NCBI GenBank assembly: GCA_002842855.1
Contig: PHEE01000015.1
Span: forward strand, 1 to 64,000
Source: Alphaproteobacteria bacterium HGW-Alphaproteobacteria-4
GTDB lineage: Bacteria; Pseudomonadota; Alphaproteobacteria; Rhodobacterales; Rhodobacteraceae
Length of the DNA stretch: 64,000 nt
Reading direction: 5' to 3'
The position numbers and the translations under genes are program-made. Positions 27,148-36,560 of this stretch are shown piece after piece (within the stretch, counting starts at the first letter, position 1; the number at the start of each line of letters is the position of its first letter). Below the pieces are notes generated by a model. It worked only from the letters and a program-made list of their open reading frames with translations, did not search any database and had not been told where the DNA came from.

Positions 27148-28104
27148 CTAATGCGCCGCGTCGATGCGCAGTCGCACCAGCTTGCGGTGCAGCGTTGCGC
27201 GCGAAATGCCAAGCGCGCGGGCGGCGGCGCTTACATTGCCGCCGGCGCGGGCCAGCGCGCGCACCACCGCCGCGCGCTCGGCGCCGTCGAGTGATTCGGC
27301 GTCACCCAGACCGAGCAGGTCAGACGCCGGGCGGGGCGACGCGGCGATATCACCCGTGAGCCCTAGAAACCGGCGCGCGCCGCGGCTGGCGCCCACCACC
27401 AGATCATGCGCATCGACCGCCAACAGCGCGCCTGCGCTGCGCTCGACGCCCGGCACCATGACGATGCGCGCCGCCGGGAACGCCAACCGGAAGGTCTCGG
27501 CCTCGATCCGCCGCGCTGTCTGCGCAACGGTCTGGGCGATCAGATCGGCAAACGCCTCGGTCAGATCGGCGCGCGCCGACGAGACATCGAGCACCGCCGC
27601 CAAATTGCCATCGGCACCGTGGATCGGCGCGCTCATGCAGCTCATCGCGGTGTTGCGTGCGAGAAAATGCTGATCCCGGTGCACCTTGGTCGGCCTGCCC
27701 AGGGTCAGGCAGGTGCCGATTGCATTGGTGCCCATGGTCTTTTCGCACCACCGGGTGCCGGTCCAGAGCCCCCATTCGGAAAACACGGCGTCATCGGCGC
27801 TGCGCCCGCGCCGCTCAACCGGAACCCCGTTGCGATCCGCCAGCAGCACGCAGCAGCCGACCCCGCCAACGGCGGCAAACAGGTCGTCAAGGCTGGCGGC
27901 GGCGGCGTGCAACAGCGGCTCGATGCGGGCCCGCGCCGCGCGGAACTCGGCCGGGTCAAGCCGTTCGGGTGCGCGGGACCGGGTGACATCAAGCTTGAAA
28001 AGCTGTGCCGAGCGGCTCCACGACGCGACGATGGCCGAATGCGCGGCTTCCCCCGACGAAATGGCCGCGAAAACCCGATCCGCGTGCGGATGTGCTCCTC
28101 CCAT
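27148..28104 (-). CDS. GAF-Fis regulator (AcoR-like without the AAA+ domain)
   Basis: 318 residues. The N-terminal part follows AcoR-type activators ([42 protein letters not shown] as scattered motifs), a GAF-like sensor at about 60-190. The C-terminus is a Fis helix-turn-helix ([30 protein letters not shown]). The central sigma-54-activating AAA+ domain is missing, so it should not act through sigma-54. GGGAGGG precedes ATG 28104. It is upstream of and co-directional with the aldehyde dehydrogenase, its likely target. Confidence 0.83.
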   Translation of the reverse strand: MGGAHPHADRVFAAISSGEAAHSAIVASWSRSAQLFKLDVTRSRAPERLDPAEFRAARARIEPLLHAAAASLDDLFAAVGGVGCCVLLADRNGVPVERRGRSADDAVFSEWGLWTGTRWCEKTMGTNAIGTCLTLGRPTKVHRDQHFLARNTAMSCMSAPIHGADGNLAAVLDVSSARADLTEAFADLIAQTVAQTARRIEAETFRLAFPAARIVMVPGVERSAGALLAVDAHDLVVGASRGARRFLGLTGDIAASPRPASDLLGLGDAESLDGAERAAVVRALARAGGNVSAAARALGISRATLHRKLVRLRIDAAH

Positions 28105-28196
28105 GCGGCCCTCCCTGCCACAAGTGCGGCGCATGGTGGCGCGTGGCCCACGCATTTTCAACCGGGATTACGCTGCGGCAGCGGAATTGGCGGCAA

Positions 28197-28210
28197 ATGA
28201 TCCATGTCAA
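28197..28210. promoter_or_regulatory. Possible FNR/FnrL site before the 2-oxoacid oxidoreductase operon
   Basis: ATGAT-CCAT-GTCAA differs from the FNR consensus TTGAT-N4-ATCAA at two positions, one in each half. Its centre is about 79 bases before the first gene of the operon. A weak CAATCT at 28232 could be the -10. Oxygen control would suit an iron-sulfur oxidoreductase, but the match is imperfect. Confidence 0.4.
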
Positions 28211-28282
28211 GGTGCCGCGCCGCATCCTGCGCAATCTCTCATGCGCGCGCTGACAGGCGCTAACACCGGCGGAGACGGTTGC

Positions 28283-28858
28283 ATGCTTCAAATTCGTATT
28301 CATGGTCGCGGCGGGCAGGGGGTGGTGACTGCCGCCGAGATGCTCTCGATCGCGGCGTTCGAGCAGGGCAGCCACGCCCAGGCCTTCCCGAGTTTTGGCT
28401 CTGAACGCACTGGTGCCCCGGTGGTCGCCTTTTGCCGTATCGACGACAAGCCCATTCGCCTGCGCGAACCCATTCTGGCCCCCGATGTGCTGATCGTGCA
28501 GGATGCGCACCTGCTCCACCAGATCGACGTGTTTCAGGGGCTGGTGCCGCGCGGCTATGTGCTGATCAACAGCCGCAAGAGTGCTGCGGAAATGGGATTG
28601 GGCGACATGGCGGCGCGGCTGCCGGCCGGGCATCTTGTCACCCTGCCTGCCACCGAAATAGCCATGAAACACCTGCGCCGCCCGCTGCCGAACGCCGTTC
28701 TGCTGGGCGGTTTCGCGGCGATGACCGGGATGATTTCGCTGGAAGCGGTCGTCCACGCCATCGGCCACAAATTCAAGGGCGAGGTCGGCGCGCGCAACAT
28801 CGCGGCGGCCACCGAGGCGCACGCGCTGCTGGCCGCCCCCGAGGAGACCCGGACATGA
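28283..28858 (+). CDS. 2-oxoacid:acceptor oxidoreductase gamma subunit
   Basis: 191 residues. The opening MLQIRIHGRGGQGVVTAAEML and FPSFGSERTGAPVVAFCRID are the signature of the gamma subunit of pyruvate/2-oxoacid:ferredoxin oxidoreductases, which helps bind CoA. It comes first in a run gamma-alpha-beta-FAD/FeS with four-base overlaps. The start follows CGGAGACGGTTGC. Confidence 0.9.
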   Translation: MLQIRIHGRGGQGVVTAAEMLSIAAFEQGSHAQAFPSFGSERTGAPVVAFCRIDDKPIRLREPILAPDVLIVQDAHLLHQIDVFQGLVPRGYVLINSRKSAAEMGLGDMAARLPAGHLVTLPATEIAMKHLRRPLPNAVLLGGFAAMTGMISLEAVVHAIGHKFKGEVGARNIAAATEAHALLAAPEETRT

Positions 28859-30108
28859 TCAAGCAAATCGAAGGCTCGCAAGCTGTGGCCGAAGCGGTGG
28901 CGCTCTGCCGCCCCGAGGTGATCTGCGCCTACCCGATTTCGCCCCAGACCCATATCGTTGAAGGTCTTGGCGCACTGGTGAAGGGGGGCGATCTGGCCCC
29001 GTGCGAGTTCCTGAACGTCGAATCCGAATTCGCTGCGATGAGCGTGGCGATCGGGTCATCGGCGGCAGGTGCGCGCACCTACACCGCCACCGCAAGCCAG
29101 GGCCTTTTGTTCATGGTCGAGGCGGTTTACAACGCCTCGGGGCTTGGGCTGCCGATCGTGATGACGGTGGCCAACCGCGCCATCGGCGCGCCGATCAACA
29201 TCTGGAACGACCACAGCGACAGCATGAGCCAGCGTGATTGCGGCTGGATTCAACTGTTTGCCGAAAGCAACCAGGAGGCGCTCGATCTGCACATTCAGGC
29301 CTTCAAGCTGGCCGAGGAAATGTCGATGCCGGTGATGGTGTGCATGGACGGCTTTATCCTCACCCACGCCTATGAGCAGGTCGATATGCCAAACCAGGCG
29401 CAGGTCGATGCCTTCCTGCCGCCCTATGAACCGCGCCAGGTGCTCGACCCCGCCGAGCCGGTGTCTATCGGCGCGATGGTGGGGCCCGAGGCGTTCATGG
29501 AAGTGCGCTACCTCGCGCACGCCAAGCAGACCATGGCGCTGGACCGCATTCCTGAAATCGCCGCCGAGTTCAAGGCGGTGTTCGGGCGCGAGGCGGGCGG
29601 GCTGGTGCGCGGCTACCGAATTGAGGATGCCGAGACGATTGTGGTAGCGCTCGGTTCGGTGGTCGGCACGCTGGAAGAAACCATCGACACGCTGCGCGCC
29701 GAAGGCATCAAGATCGGCGTGCTTTCCATCCGCTGTTTCCGCCCGTTCCCGATGGCGGCGGTGCGCGCCGCGCTGGCGCGTTGTGCGCGCGTGGTGGTGC
29801 TAGAAAAAAGCTTCGCCGTGGGCCTTGGTGGCATCGTTTCAACCGATGTGCGGCTGGCGATGGTGCGTATTCATGTGCGCGGCTACACCGTAGTCGCAGG
29901 CCTTGGCGGGCGCCCGATCACGCAAGATTCGCTGTTGCGGGTGTTGCACCTTGCGGTCGCGGATGAGCTGAAGAACCTGACTTTTCTCGATCTCGACTGG
30001 GACATCGTCAACAACCACCTCGCGCGCGAGGCGGCAAGCCGCCGCACCGGCCCGATAGCCGAAAACCTGCTGCGCGACATCGGCGCCAGCGCGCCCCGCA
30101 CCCGCTAG
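28855..30108 (+). CDS. 2-oxoacid:acceptor oxidoreductase alpha subunit
   Basis: 417 residues. It carries the pyrimidine-domain part (ICAYPISPQTHIVEGL; YTATASQGLLFMVEAVYNASGLGLPIVMTVANRA as separated motifs) and the transketolase C-terminal-like domain III. The Tyr-Pro-Ile-Ser-Pro-Gln-Thr motif is the classic alpha-subunit marker. With gamma and beta it forms the thiamine enzyme that oxidises a 2-oxoacid to acyl-CoA and CO2, or runs in reverse. The substrate (pyruvate, branched 2-oxoacid, phenylglyoxylate) is not decided by sequence alone. Confidence 0.9.
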   Translation: MIKQIEGSQAVAEAVALCRPEVICAYPISPQTHIVEGLGALVKGGDLAPCEFLNVESEFAAMSVAIGSSAAGARTYTATASQGLLFMVEAVYNASGLGLPIVMTVANRAIGAPINIWNDHSDSMSQRDCGWIQLFAESNQEALDLHIQAFKLAEEMSMPVMVCMDGFILTHAYEQVDMPNQAQVDAFLPPYEPRQVLDPAEPVSIGAMVGPEAFMEVRYLAHAKQTMALDRIPEIAAEFKAVFGREAGGLVRGYRIEDAETIVVALGSVVGTLEETIDTLRAEGIKIGVLSIRCFRPFPMAAVRAALARCARVVVLEKSFAVGLGGIVSTDVRLAMVRIHVRGYTVVAGLGGRPITQDSLLRVLHLAVADELKNLTFLDLDWDIVNNHLAREAASRRTGPIAENLLRDIGASAPRTR

Positions 30109-30120
30109 AAAGGCCCGGCC

Positions 30121-31140
30121 ATGACGCAACCGATCAAGTTTTACCAGACCGGCACATTCACCGTGGGCAACCGGCTGCTGCCCGAAGACCTGCGCAGCGT
30201 GCAAAGTTCCGAGGCGCGCGACAACTCGCTCAACTCGGGCCACCGTGCCTGTCAGGGCTGCGGCGAGGCCCTGGGCGCGCGCTATGTGGTCGATGCTGCG
30301 ATGCGCGCGACCGCAGGGCAGCTGATCGCTGCCAACGCCACCGGCTGCCTTGAGGTGTTTTCGACCCCTTACCCCGAAACTTCGTGGCAACTGCCATGGA
30401 TTCACTCGCTCTTTGGCAACGCGGCGGCGGTGGGGTCGGGCATCGCGGCGGCGCTGAAGGTGAAGGCGCTGAAGGCGGGCGAGGCGCGCGCCACCACCCG
30501 CGTGATCGCGCAGGGCGGCGACGGCGGCACCACCGACATCGGCTTTGGCTGCCTGAGCGGCATGTTCGAGCGCAACGACGATGTGCTTTACATCTGCTAC
30601 GATAACGAGGGTTACATGAACACCGGGGTGCAGCGGTCCTCGGCGACGCCCCCGGCCGCGCGCACCGCCACCACCCAGCCGCTTGGCCCCGAGCCCGGCG
30701 CCGAGTTCGGCAAGGGCAAGAACGTGCCGCTGATCGCGGTGGCGCACGAAATACCTTATGTCGCCACCGCCACCGTGGCCGATCTGCACGATCTGGAATC
30801 GAAGGTCGAAAAGGCGATGCGCCTGCACGGCGCGCGCTATCTGCATGTGTTCGTGCCCTGCCCACTGGGCTGGGGGGCGGCCAGTTGCGATACCATCCGC
30901 CTGGCGCGGCTGGCACGCGAAACCGGGCTGTTCCCGGTGTTCGAGGCCGAGCATGGCGAAATCACGTCGGTCACGAAAATCCGCCGCCCGGTGCCGGTGG
31001 ACGAATATCTGCGCCTGCAAAAACGCTATGCGCACCTGTTCGGAGCCAAGGGCCACCCCGAAACCATCGCCCGCATTCAGGCGATGGCCGACAAGAACAT
31101 CAAGCGCTTTGGCCTGCTGGCTGAGGAGGGCGCGGCATGA
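30121..31140 (+). CDS. 2-oxoacid:acceptor oxidoreductase beta subunit (TPP-binding)
   Basis: 339 residues. The thiamine-pyrophosphate motif is visible as [20 protein letters not shown] followed by [10 protein letters not shown]. Cysteines in [10 protein letters not shown] and ATGCLE, plus a later one in FVPCPLGW, fit the 4Fe-4S ligands of the beta subunit. It ends with an ATGA overlap into the NAD-linked subunit, which argues that all four products form one complex. Confidence 0.9.
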   Translation: MTQPIKFYQTGTFTVGNRLLPEDLRSVQSSEARDNSLNSGHRACQGCGEALGARYVVDAAMRATAGQLIAANATGCLEVFSTPYPETSWQLPWIHSLFGNAAAVGSGIAAALKVKALKAGEARATTRVIAQGGDGGTTDIGFGCLSGMFERNDDVLYICYDNEGYMNTGVQRSSATPPAARTATTQPLGPEPGAEFGKGKNVPLIAVAHEIPYVATATVADLHDLESKVEKAMRLHGARYLHVFVPCPLGWGAASCDTIRLARLARETGLFPVFEAEHGEITSVTKIRRPVPVDEYLRLQKRYAHLFGAKGHPETIARIQAMADKNIKRFGLLAEEGAA

Positions 31141-32771
31141 CCATGAAAAAACCCTTCGCCATCACGCTCGACCCCGGATCGTCGCTGGCCAACAAGACCG
31201 GGGCATGGCGCACCGAGCGCCCGGTCTATGTTGACCGCCTGCCGCCCTGCAACAAGGAATGCCCGGCGGGCGAGGATATTCAGGGCTGGCTTTTCCATGC
31301 CGAGGGCGGCGATTATCAGGCTGCTTGGCGACACCTTACCCGCGACAACCCATTTCCCGCGATCATGGGGCGGGTGTGCTACCATACCTGCGAGGGTGTC
31401 TGTAACCGCGGCAAGCTTGATGCCGCCGTCGGCATCAACTCGGTCGAGCGCTTTCTGGGCGACGAGGCGCTGGCGAAGGGCTGGCAGTTTGACGCGCCCG
31501 CGGCCGAGACCGGCAAGCATGTGCTGGTGGTGGGCGCCGGGCCTTCGGGGCTGTCGGCGGCCTATCATCTGCGCCGCATCGGGCACCGGGTCACGGTGAT
31601 CGAGGCGGGCGAGGCGCCGGGCGGCATGATGCGCTTTGGCATTCCGAAATACCGGCTGCCGCGCGATGTGCTCGACGCCGAGGTGGCGCGGATTGCAGCA
31701 CTGGGGGTGACCTTCCGCTACGGCGAGAAGGTGGCCGACATTCTGGCGAGCATGAAGGACGTGGGCGCCGATGCCGCCTACCTTGCGATTGGCGCGCATA
31801 TCGCCAAGCGCGCCTTCATCCCGGCCAAGGACAGCTCGCATATTCTTGATGCGGTGGCGGTGCTGCGTTCAATGGAGGGGGCGGAACCGCCAATGCTCGG
31901 CCGTCGGGTGGTGGTCTATGGCGGCGGCAACACCGCGATTGACGTGGCGCGCACCGCGCGCCGTCTGGGTGCGACCGAGGCGATCATCGTCTACCGGCGC
32001 ACCCGCGAGCGGATGCCCGCGCATGATTTCGAGCTTGAGGAGGCGCTGGAGGAAGGCGTCAAGGTAAAATGGCTCTCGACCATCACCGGCGCCGAGGGCG
32101 GCAAGCTGACGATCGAGAAAATGGTGCTCGATGCCGACGGCAAGCCGCAGCCGACCGGCGAGTTTGAAACGCTCGATACCGACAGCCTGGTGCTGGCGCT
32201 GGGGCAAGACGTGGATATGTCGCTGCTGCACGGTGTGCCGGGGCTGGTGGCCGAGGATGGCGTGGTGCAGGTTGACCCAGCCACGCAAATGACCGGCTAC
32301 CCCGGCCTGTTCGCGGGTGGCGACATGGCACCGGGAACGCGCAACGTGACGGTGGCCATTGGCCACGGCAAACGCGCCGCGCGCAATATCGACGCCTGGC
32401 TGCGTGGCGCGGCGCTGGTGCCGAAACCGCCCAAGGCCGTGGCCGAATTTGATGCGCTGAACCCGTGGTATTATTCCGACGCGCCCAAGACCTTGTGCCC
32501 TCAGCTTGATCTCGCGCGCCGCACCAGCAGTTTTGACGAGGTGCAGGGCGGCCTGACCGAGGAAACCGCGCTGTTCGAGGCGCGCCGGTGCCTCAGTTGC
32601 GGCAACTGCTTTGAATGCGACAACTGCTATGGGGTCTGCCCCGACAACGCCGTGATCAAGCTTGGCCCGGGGCTGCGATTCGAAATCAACCTCGACTATT
32701 GCAAGGGCTGCGGCATCTGTGCGGCTGAATGCCCCTGTGGTGCCATCGAGATGGTGCTGGAAGAAGGCTGA
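31137..32771 (+). CDS. FAD/NAD(P) subunit fused to a two-cluster ferredoxin domain
   Basis: 544 residues. Residues 30-110 have a GltD-like cysteine set ([24 protein letters not shown]). Residues 120-440 are a pyridine-nucleotide flavoprotein ([45 protein letters not shown]). Residues 480-540 carry two 4Fe-4S motifs ([30 protein letters not shown]). The layout suggests a delta-subunit ferredoxin fused to an NAD(P) reductase, letting the 2-oxoacid enzyme use NAD(P) directly, as in phenylglyoxylate dehydrogenase. PreT of dihydropyrimidine dehydrogenase was considered but has no such tail and needs PreA. Confidence 0.83.
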   Translation: MTMKKPFAITLDPGSSLANKTGAWRTERPVYVDRLPPCNKECPAGEDIQGWLFHAEGGDYQAAWRHLTRDNPFPAIMGRVCYHTCEGVCNRGKLDAAVGINSVERFLGDEALAKGWQFDAPAAETGKHVLVVGAGPSGLSAAYHLRRIGHRVTVIEAGEAPGGMMRFGIPKYRLPRDVLDAEVARIAALGVTFRYGEKVADILASMKDVGADAAYLAIGAHIAKRAFIPAKDSSHILDAVAVLRSMEGAEPPMLGRRVVVYGGGNTAIDVARTARRLGATEAIIVYRRTRERMPAHDFELEEALEEGVKVKWLSTITGAEGGKLTIEKMVLDADGKPQPTGEFETLDTDSLVLALGQDVDMSLLHGVPGLVAEDGVVQVDPATQMTGYPGLFAGGDMAPGTRNVTVAIGHGKRAARNIDAWLRGAALVPKPPKAVAEFDALNPWYYSDAPKTLCPQLDLARRTSSFDEVQGGLTEETALFEARRCLSCGNCFECDNCYGVCPDNAVIKLGPGLRFEINLDYCKGCGICAAECPCGAIEMVLEEG

Positions 32772-32887
32772 GGCTGCCCGCATTTCGGGCAGACAAGTGC
32801 TGGGCAGCGGCACCCGGTGCGCGGCAGTTCGGCTCGGCGGGCCGAGAATTTCGTTGACCGGGCGGTGCAATTCGTGCTGCGCTGTCC

Positions 32888-32903
32888 TTGACCAGACGGT
32901 CAG
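32888..32903. promoter_or_regulatory. Second RutR-type operator
   Basis: TTGACCAGACGGTCAG shares 13 of 16 bases with the site at 14998 and keeps both RutR half-sites with one mismatch (T to C) plus the last base. It lies 54 bases before the amidohydrolase start, placing the catabolic and transport genes to 39.3 kb under likely RutR control. Confidence 0.8.
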
Positions 32904-32956
32904 AAAAGATTCGCGGCTGGGGGCACCAAGACCCCCGCGCAACAGGGAGAAATAAG

Positions 32957-34207
32957 ATGACAGCACCGGGTGAAAACCTGCGGGTCGATGGCGCGCGCCT
33001 GTGGGATGCGATCATGGAAATGGCAAAAATCGGCCCTGGTGTGGCGGGTGGCAACAACCGCCAGACCCTGACCGATGCCGATGCCGAGGGCCGCGCGCTG
33101 TTTGCCCGCTGGTGCGAGGCGGCGGGGCTGAGCATGGGCGTCGATGAAATGGGCACCATGTTTGCCCGCCGCGAAGGCACCGACGCGCAAGCCCTGCCGG
33201 TTTACATCGGCAGCCACCTCGACACGCAGCCGACCGGCGGCAAATATGACGGCGTGCTGGGGGTGCTTGGCGGGCTTGAGGTGATCCGCACCCTGAACGA
33301 CCTGAACATCAAGACCCGGCACCCGATCGTGGTGACCAACTGGACCAACGAAGAGGGCACGCGCTTTGCCCCCGCGATGCTGGCCAGCGGCGTGTTCGCC
33401 GGGGTCATCGATCAGGATTTCGCCTATTCCCGCAAGGATGCCAAGGGCTTGAGCTTTGGCGATGAGCTAAAGCGCATCGGCTGGGTCGGCACCGAAAAGG
33501 TGGGTGCCCGCAAGATGCACGCGATGTTCGAATTGCACATCGAACAGGGGCCGATTTTGGAGGCCGAGGGCAAGGAGATTGGCGTGGTCACCCACGGGCA
33601 GGGGCTGCGCTGGATCGAATGCACGGTGATCGGCAAGGGCCAGCACACCGGGTCAACCCCGATGCGGATGCGCCGCAACGCGGGGCGTGGGTTGGCGCAG
33701 ATCACCGAACTGGTGCATGAAATCGCCATGCAGCACCAGCCAAACGCGGTGGGCGCCATCGGGCACATCGACGTTTACCCCAACAGCCGCAACATCATCG
33801 CCGAAAAGGTGGTGTTCACCATCGACTTCCGCAGCCATGTGCTTGAAACGCTGGAAGGCATGGTGGCCGAGTTGCAGGCCCGCGCGCCCGGCATCTGCGC
33901 GGCGCTTGGGTGCAGTTTTTCCAGCGAGCTTTCGGGCTTTTTCGACCCGCCCGCCTTCGACCCGGTGCTGGTCGGCCGCGTCCGCGCCGCTGCCGAGCGG
34001 TTGGGCTATAGCCACATGGACATCATCTCGGGCGCCGGGCACGATGCCTGCTGGATCAACCGCGTCTACCCCACCACCATGATCATGTGCCCCTGCGTCG
34101 ATGGGCTTTCGCACAACGAGGCCGAAGAGATCAGCCCGGAATGGGCGTCAAAGTCGGTCGATGTGCTCTTGCACGCGGTCTTGGAGACGGCGGAGGTTGT
34201 GGGGTGA
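32957..34207 (+). CDS. Zn-dependent amidohydrolase, likely N-carbamoyl-beta-alanine hydrolase
   Basis: 416 residues, M20/hydantoinase-carbamoylase family. Metal motifs: GSHLDTQPTGGKYDG, NEEGTRFAPAM, ELHIEQGPILEAEG, GQHTGSTPMRMRRNA, and the final GAGHDACWIN. The family includes beta-ureidopropionase, L-carbamoylase and allantoate amidohydrolase. The next gene is a dihydropyrimidinase and the operon has a RutR box, so the substrate is probably N-carbamoyl-beta-alanine. GGGAGAAATAAG precedes ATG 32957. Confidence 0.88.
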   Translation: MTAPGENLRVDGARLWDAIMEMAKIGPGVAGGNNRQTLTDADAEGRALFARWCEAAGLSMGVDEMGTMFARREGTDAQALPVYIGSHLDTQPTGGKYDGVLGVLGGLEVIRTLNDLNIKTRHPIVVTNWTNEEGTRFAPAMLASGVFAGVIDQDFAYSRKDAKGLSFGDELKRIGWVGTEKVGARKMHAMFELHIEQGPILEAEGKEIGVVTHGQGLRWIECTVIGKGQHTGSTPMRMRRNAGRGLAQITELVHEIAMQHQPNAVGAIGHIDVYPNSRNIIAEKVVFTIDFRSHVLETLEGMVAELQARAPGICAALGCSFSSELSGFFDPPAFDPVLVGRVRAAAERLGYSHMDIISGAGHDACWINRVYPTTMIMCPCVDGLSHNEAEEISPEWASKSVDVLLHAVLETAEVVG

Positions 34208-34210
34208 AGG

Positions 34211-34260
34211 CCGGGGGGCCAGCCCCCCGGACCCCCCGGGGTATTTGGACAATGAAGAAG
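34211..34260 (+). repeat. Dispersed hairpin plus GGGGTATTTGGACAATGAAG element, copy 3
   Basis: CCGGGGGGCC-A-GCCCCCCGG forms the hairpin, then ACCCCCC and GGGGTATTTGGACAATGAAG. It occupies the gap between the amidohydrolase and dihydropyrimidinase genes and is the clearest copy in the window. The ribosome site of hydA (AAAGGGAGAAG) lies just beyond. Confidence 0.75.
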
Positions 34261-34288
34261 CAGCAAGCGCCGCGAAAGGGAGAAGCCG

Positions 34289-35740
34289 ATGACCACCATC
34301 ATCAAGAACGGAACCATCGTCACCGCTGACCTTACCTACAAGGCCGATGTGCTGATCGAGGGCGGCAAGATTACCGCGATCGGGCAGGGGCTGGTGGGTG
34401 ACACGGTGCTCGATGCCACCGGCTGCTATGTGATGCCGGGGGGGATCGACCCGCACACGCATCTTGAGATGCCGTTCATGGGCACCTATTCGAGCGACGA
34501 CTTTGAGTCTGGCACCCGCGCCGCCTTGGCGGGGGGCACCACGATGGTGGTCGATTTCGCGCTGCCGGGGCAGGGGCAGGGGCTGATGGACGCGCTGAAG
34601 ATGTGGGACAACAAGTCCACGCGGGCCAACTGCGACTACAGTTTTCACATGGCGATCACCTGGTGGGGCGAGCAGGTGTTCGATGAGATGGCCGAGGTGG
34701 TGGACCGCGGCATCACCACCTTCAAGCATTTCCTCGCCTACAAGGGCGCGCTGATGGTGAATGACGATGAGCTTTACGCGAGCTTTCGCCGCTGTGCCGC
34801 CCTAGGCGCGCTGCCGCTGGTGCATGCCGAAAACGGCGATGTGGTGGCGGAACTGTCGGCGCAGTTGCTGGCGGCGGGCAATACCGGGCCCGAGGCGCAC
34901 GCCTACAGCCGCCCGCCGCAGGTGGAAGGTGAGGCGACCAACCGCGCCATCATGATTGCCGATATGGCCGGGGTGCCGCTTTATGTGGTGCACACGAGTT
35001 GCGAGGACAGCCACGAGGCCATTCGCCGCGCCCGCGCGCAGGGCAAGCGGGTTTGGGGCGAGCCGCTGATTCAGCACCTGACGCTGGATGAAAGCGAATA
35101 TTTCAACGCCGACTGGGACCATGCGGCACGCCGAGTGATGTCGCCCCCGTTCCGCAACAAGCAGCATCAGGACAGCCTCTGGGCCGGTTTGCAATCGGGC
35201 AGCCTGTCGGTGGTGGCGACCGACCATTGCGCCTTTACCACCGAGCAGAAACGGTTCGGCAAGGGCGATTTTACCAAGATCCCGAACGGCACTGGGGGGT
35301 TGGAGGACCGTTTGCCGATGCTTTGGACCTACGGCGTGGCGACCGGGCGGATCACCATGAACGAGTTTGTCGCCGTGACCTCGACCAATATCGCCAAGAT
35401 CCTGAACTGCTACCCGCAGAAGGGAGCGATTCTGGTGGGGTCGGATGCCGATATCGTGGTGTGGGACCCCAAGGCAGCCAAGACCATCAGCGCAAAGACC
35501 CAGCAATCTGCCATTGATTACAACGTGTTCGAGGGCAAGGAGGTGGTGGGTCTGCCGCGCTACACACTGACCCGCGGCAAGGTGGCGGTGGCCGAGGGCC
35601 GCGTGCAAACCGAGTCTGGCCACGGCCAGTTCGTGCCGCGCGCGCCGGGGCAGGCGGTGGGCCGCGCGCTTTCGCAATGGAAGGAACTGACCGCGCCGCG
35701 GCCGGTGCAGCGGTCGGGTATTCCGGCAAGCGGGGTCTGA
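34289..35740 (+). CDS. hydA: Dihydropyrimidinase (D-hydantoinase)
   Basis: 483 residues. Cyclic amidohydrolase opening dihydrouracil or dihydrothymine to N-carbamoyl-beta-amino acids. Active-site motifs: GGIDPHTHLEMPFMG (metal His pair), the carboxylated Lys in TTFKHFLAYKG, HAENGD, YVVHTSCEDSH, and ATDHCAFTTEQKRFG with the substrate-binding NGTGGLEDRLPML. Length and motifs are fully typical. Product feeds the upstream amidohydrolase, then the aminotransferase at 14 kb. Confidence 0.93.
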   Translation: MTTIIKNGTIVTADLTYKADVLIEGGKITAIGQGLVGDTVLDATGCYVMPGGIDPHTHLEMPFMGTYSSDDFESGTRAALAGGTTMVVDFALPGQGQGLMDALKMWDNKSTRANCDYSFHMAITWWGEQVFDEMAEVVDRGITTFKHFLAYKGALMVNDDELYASFRRCAALGALPLVHAENGDVVAELSAQLLAAGNTGPEAHAYSRPPQVEGEATNRAIMIADMAGVPLYVVHTSCEDSHEAIRRARAQGKRVWGEPLIQHLTLDESEYFNADWDHAARRVMSPPFRNKQHQDSLWAGLQSGSLSVVATDHCAFTTEQKRFGKGDFTKIPNGTGGLEDRLPMLWTYGVATGRITMNEFVAVTSTNIAKILNCYPQKGAILVGSDADIVVWDPKAAKTISAKTQQSAIDYNVFEGKEVVGLPRYTLTRGKVAVAEGRVQTESGHGQFVPRAPGQAVGRALSQWKELTAPRPVQRSGIPASGV

Positions 35741-35741
35741 C

Positions 35742-36536
35742 TTGAAAGACTTCGCGGGCGCGCAGACGGTGATCGAGGCCAAGGGCGTGGGGCTGGTGTT
35801 CCAGACCGACGACGGGCCGGTGCAGGCACTGAAGGACATCAGCCTGACCATCGGGCGGGGCGAGTTTGTCAGCTTCATCGGGCCTTCGGGCTGTGGCAAG
35901 ACCACCTTCCTGCGCACCATCGCGGCGCTGGAGCACCCGACCGAGGGCACGCTGACGGTCAATGGCATGACGCCCGATCAGGCGCGCCAGGCCCGCGCCT
36001 ACGGCTATGTGTTTCAGGCGGCGGGGCTTTACCCCTGGCGCACGATTGCGGGAAATGTGCAGCTTCCGCTGGAGATCATGGGGTTTTCGCGGGCAGAGCG
36101 GGCCGAGCGCGTGCGCAGGGTGCTGGACCTGGTGGACCTCGGCGGCTTTGGCAAAAAGTTTCCCTGGCAGCTTTCGGGGGGCATGCAACAGCGCGCATCC
36201 ATCGCGCGCGCGCTGGCGTTTGATGCCGATATCCTGCTGATGGACGAACCCTTTGGCGCGCTTGACGAAATCGTGCGCGACCGGCTGAACGAGGAACTGC
36301 TGAGGCTGTGGGCAGCGACCTCGAAAACCATCGGCTTTGTTACCCACTCGATCCCCGAGGCGGTGTATCTGAGCACCAAGATCGTGGTGATGAGCCCGCG
36401 ACCGGGGCGCATCACCGATGTGATCGAAAGCACCCTGCCGCGCGAGCGACCGCTTGATATTCGTGACAGCGCCGAGTTTCTCGCCATCGCGCACCGGGTG
36501 CGCGAAGGCCTGCGCGCGGGGCATGCCTATGACTGA
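35742..36536 (+). CDS. ABC transporter ATP-binding protein (nitrate/taurine/NMT1 class)
   Basis: 264 residues. Walker A GPSGCGKTT, signature LSGGMQQRASIARAL and Walker B ILLMDEPFGALDE are all present, and VFQAAGLYPWRTIAGNV is typical of the SsuB/TauB class. The probable start is TTG 35742, one base after the hydA stop; its ribosome site is weak, which suggests coupling. It energises the two permeases that follow. Substrate is inferred from the operon: a pyrimidine or a pyrimidine breakdown product. Confidence 0.88.
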   Translation: MKDFAGAQTVIEAKGVGLVFQTDDGPVQALKDISLTIGRGEFVSFIGPSGCGKTTFLRTIAALEHPTEGTLTVNGMTPDQARQARAYGYVFQAAGLYPWRTIAGNVQLPLEIMGFSRAERAERVRRVLDLVDLGGFGKKFPWQLSGGMQQRASIARALAFDADILLMDEPFGALDEIVRDRLNEELLRLWAATSKTIGFVTHSIPEAVYLSTKIVVMSPRPGRITDVIESTLPRERPLDIRDSAEFLAIAHRVREGLRAGHAYD

Positions 36537-36560
36537 GCACAAGCAACGGGGGCCGCGCGG

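Noticed and set aside
31137-32771. Dihydropyrimidine dehydrogenase subunit PreT, given the pyrimidine genes next door
   Set aside because: PreT needs PreA, which is absent, and lacks the C-terminal two-cluster domain; overlap with the 2-oxoacid beta subunit and distance from the RutR box favour the oxidoreductase assignment.
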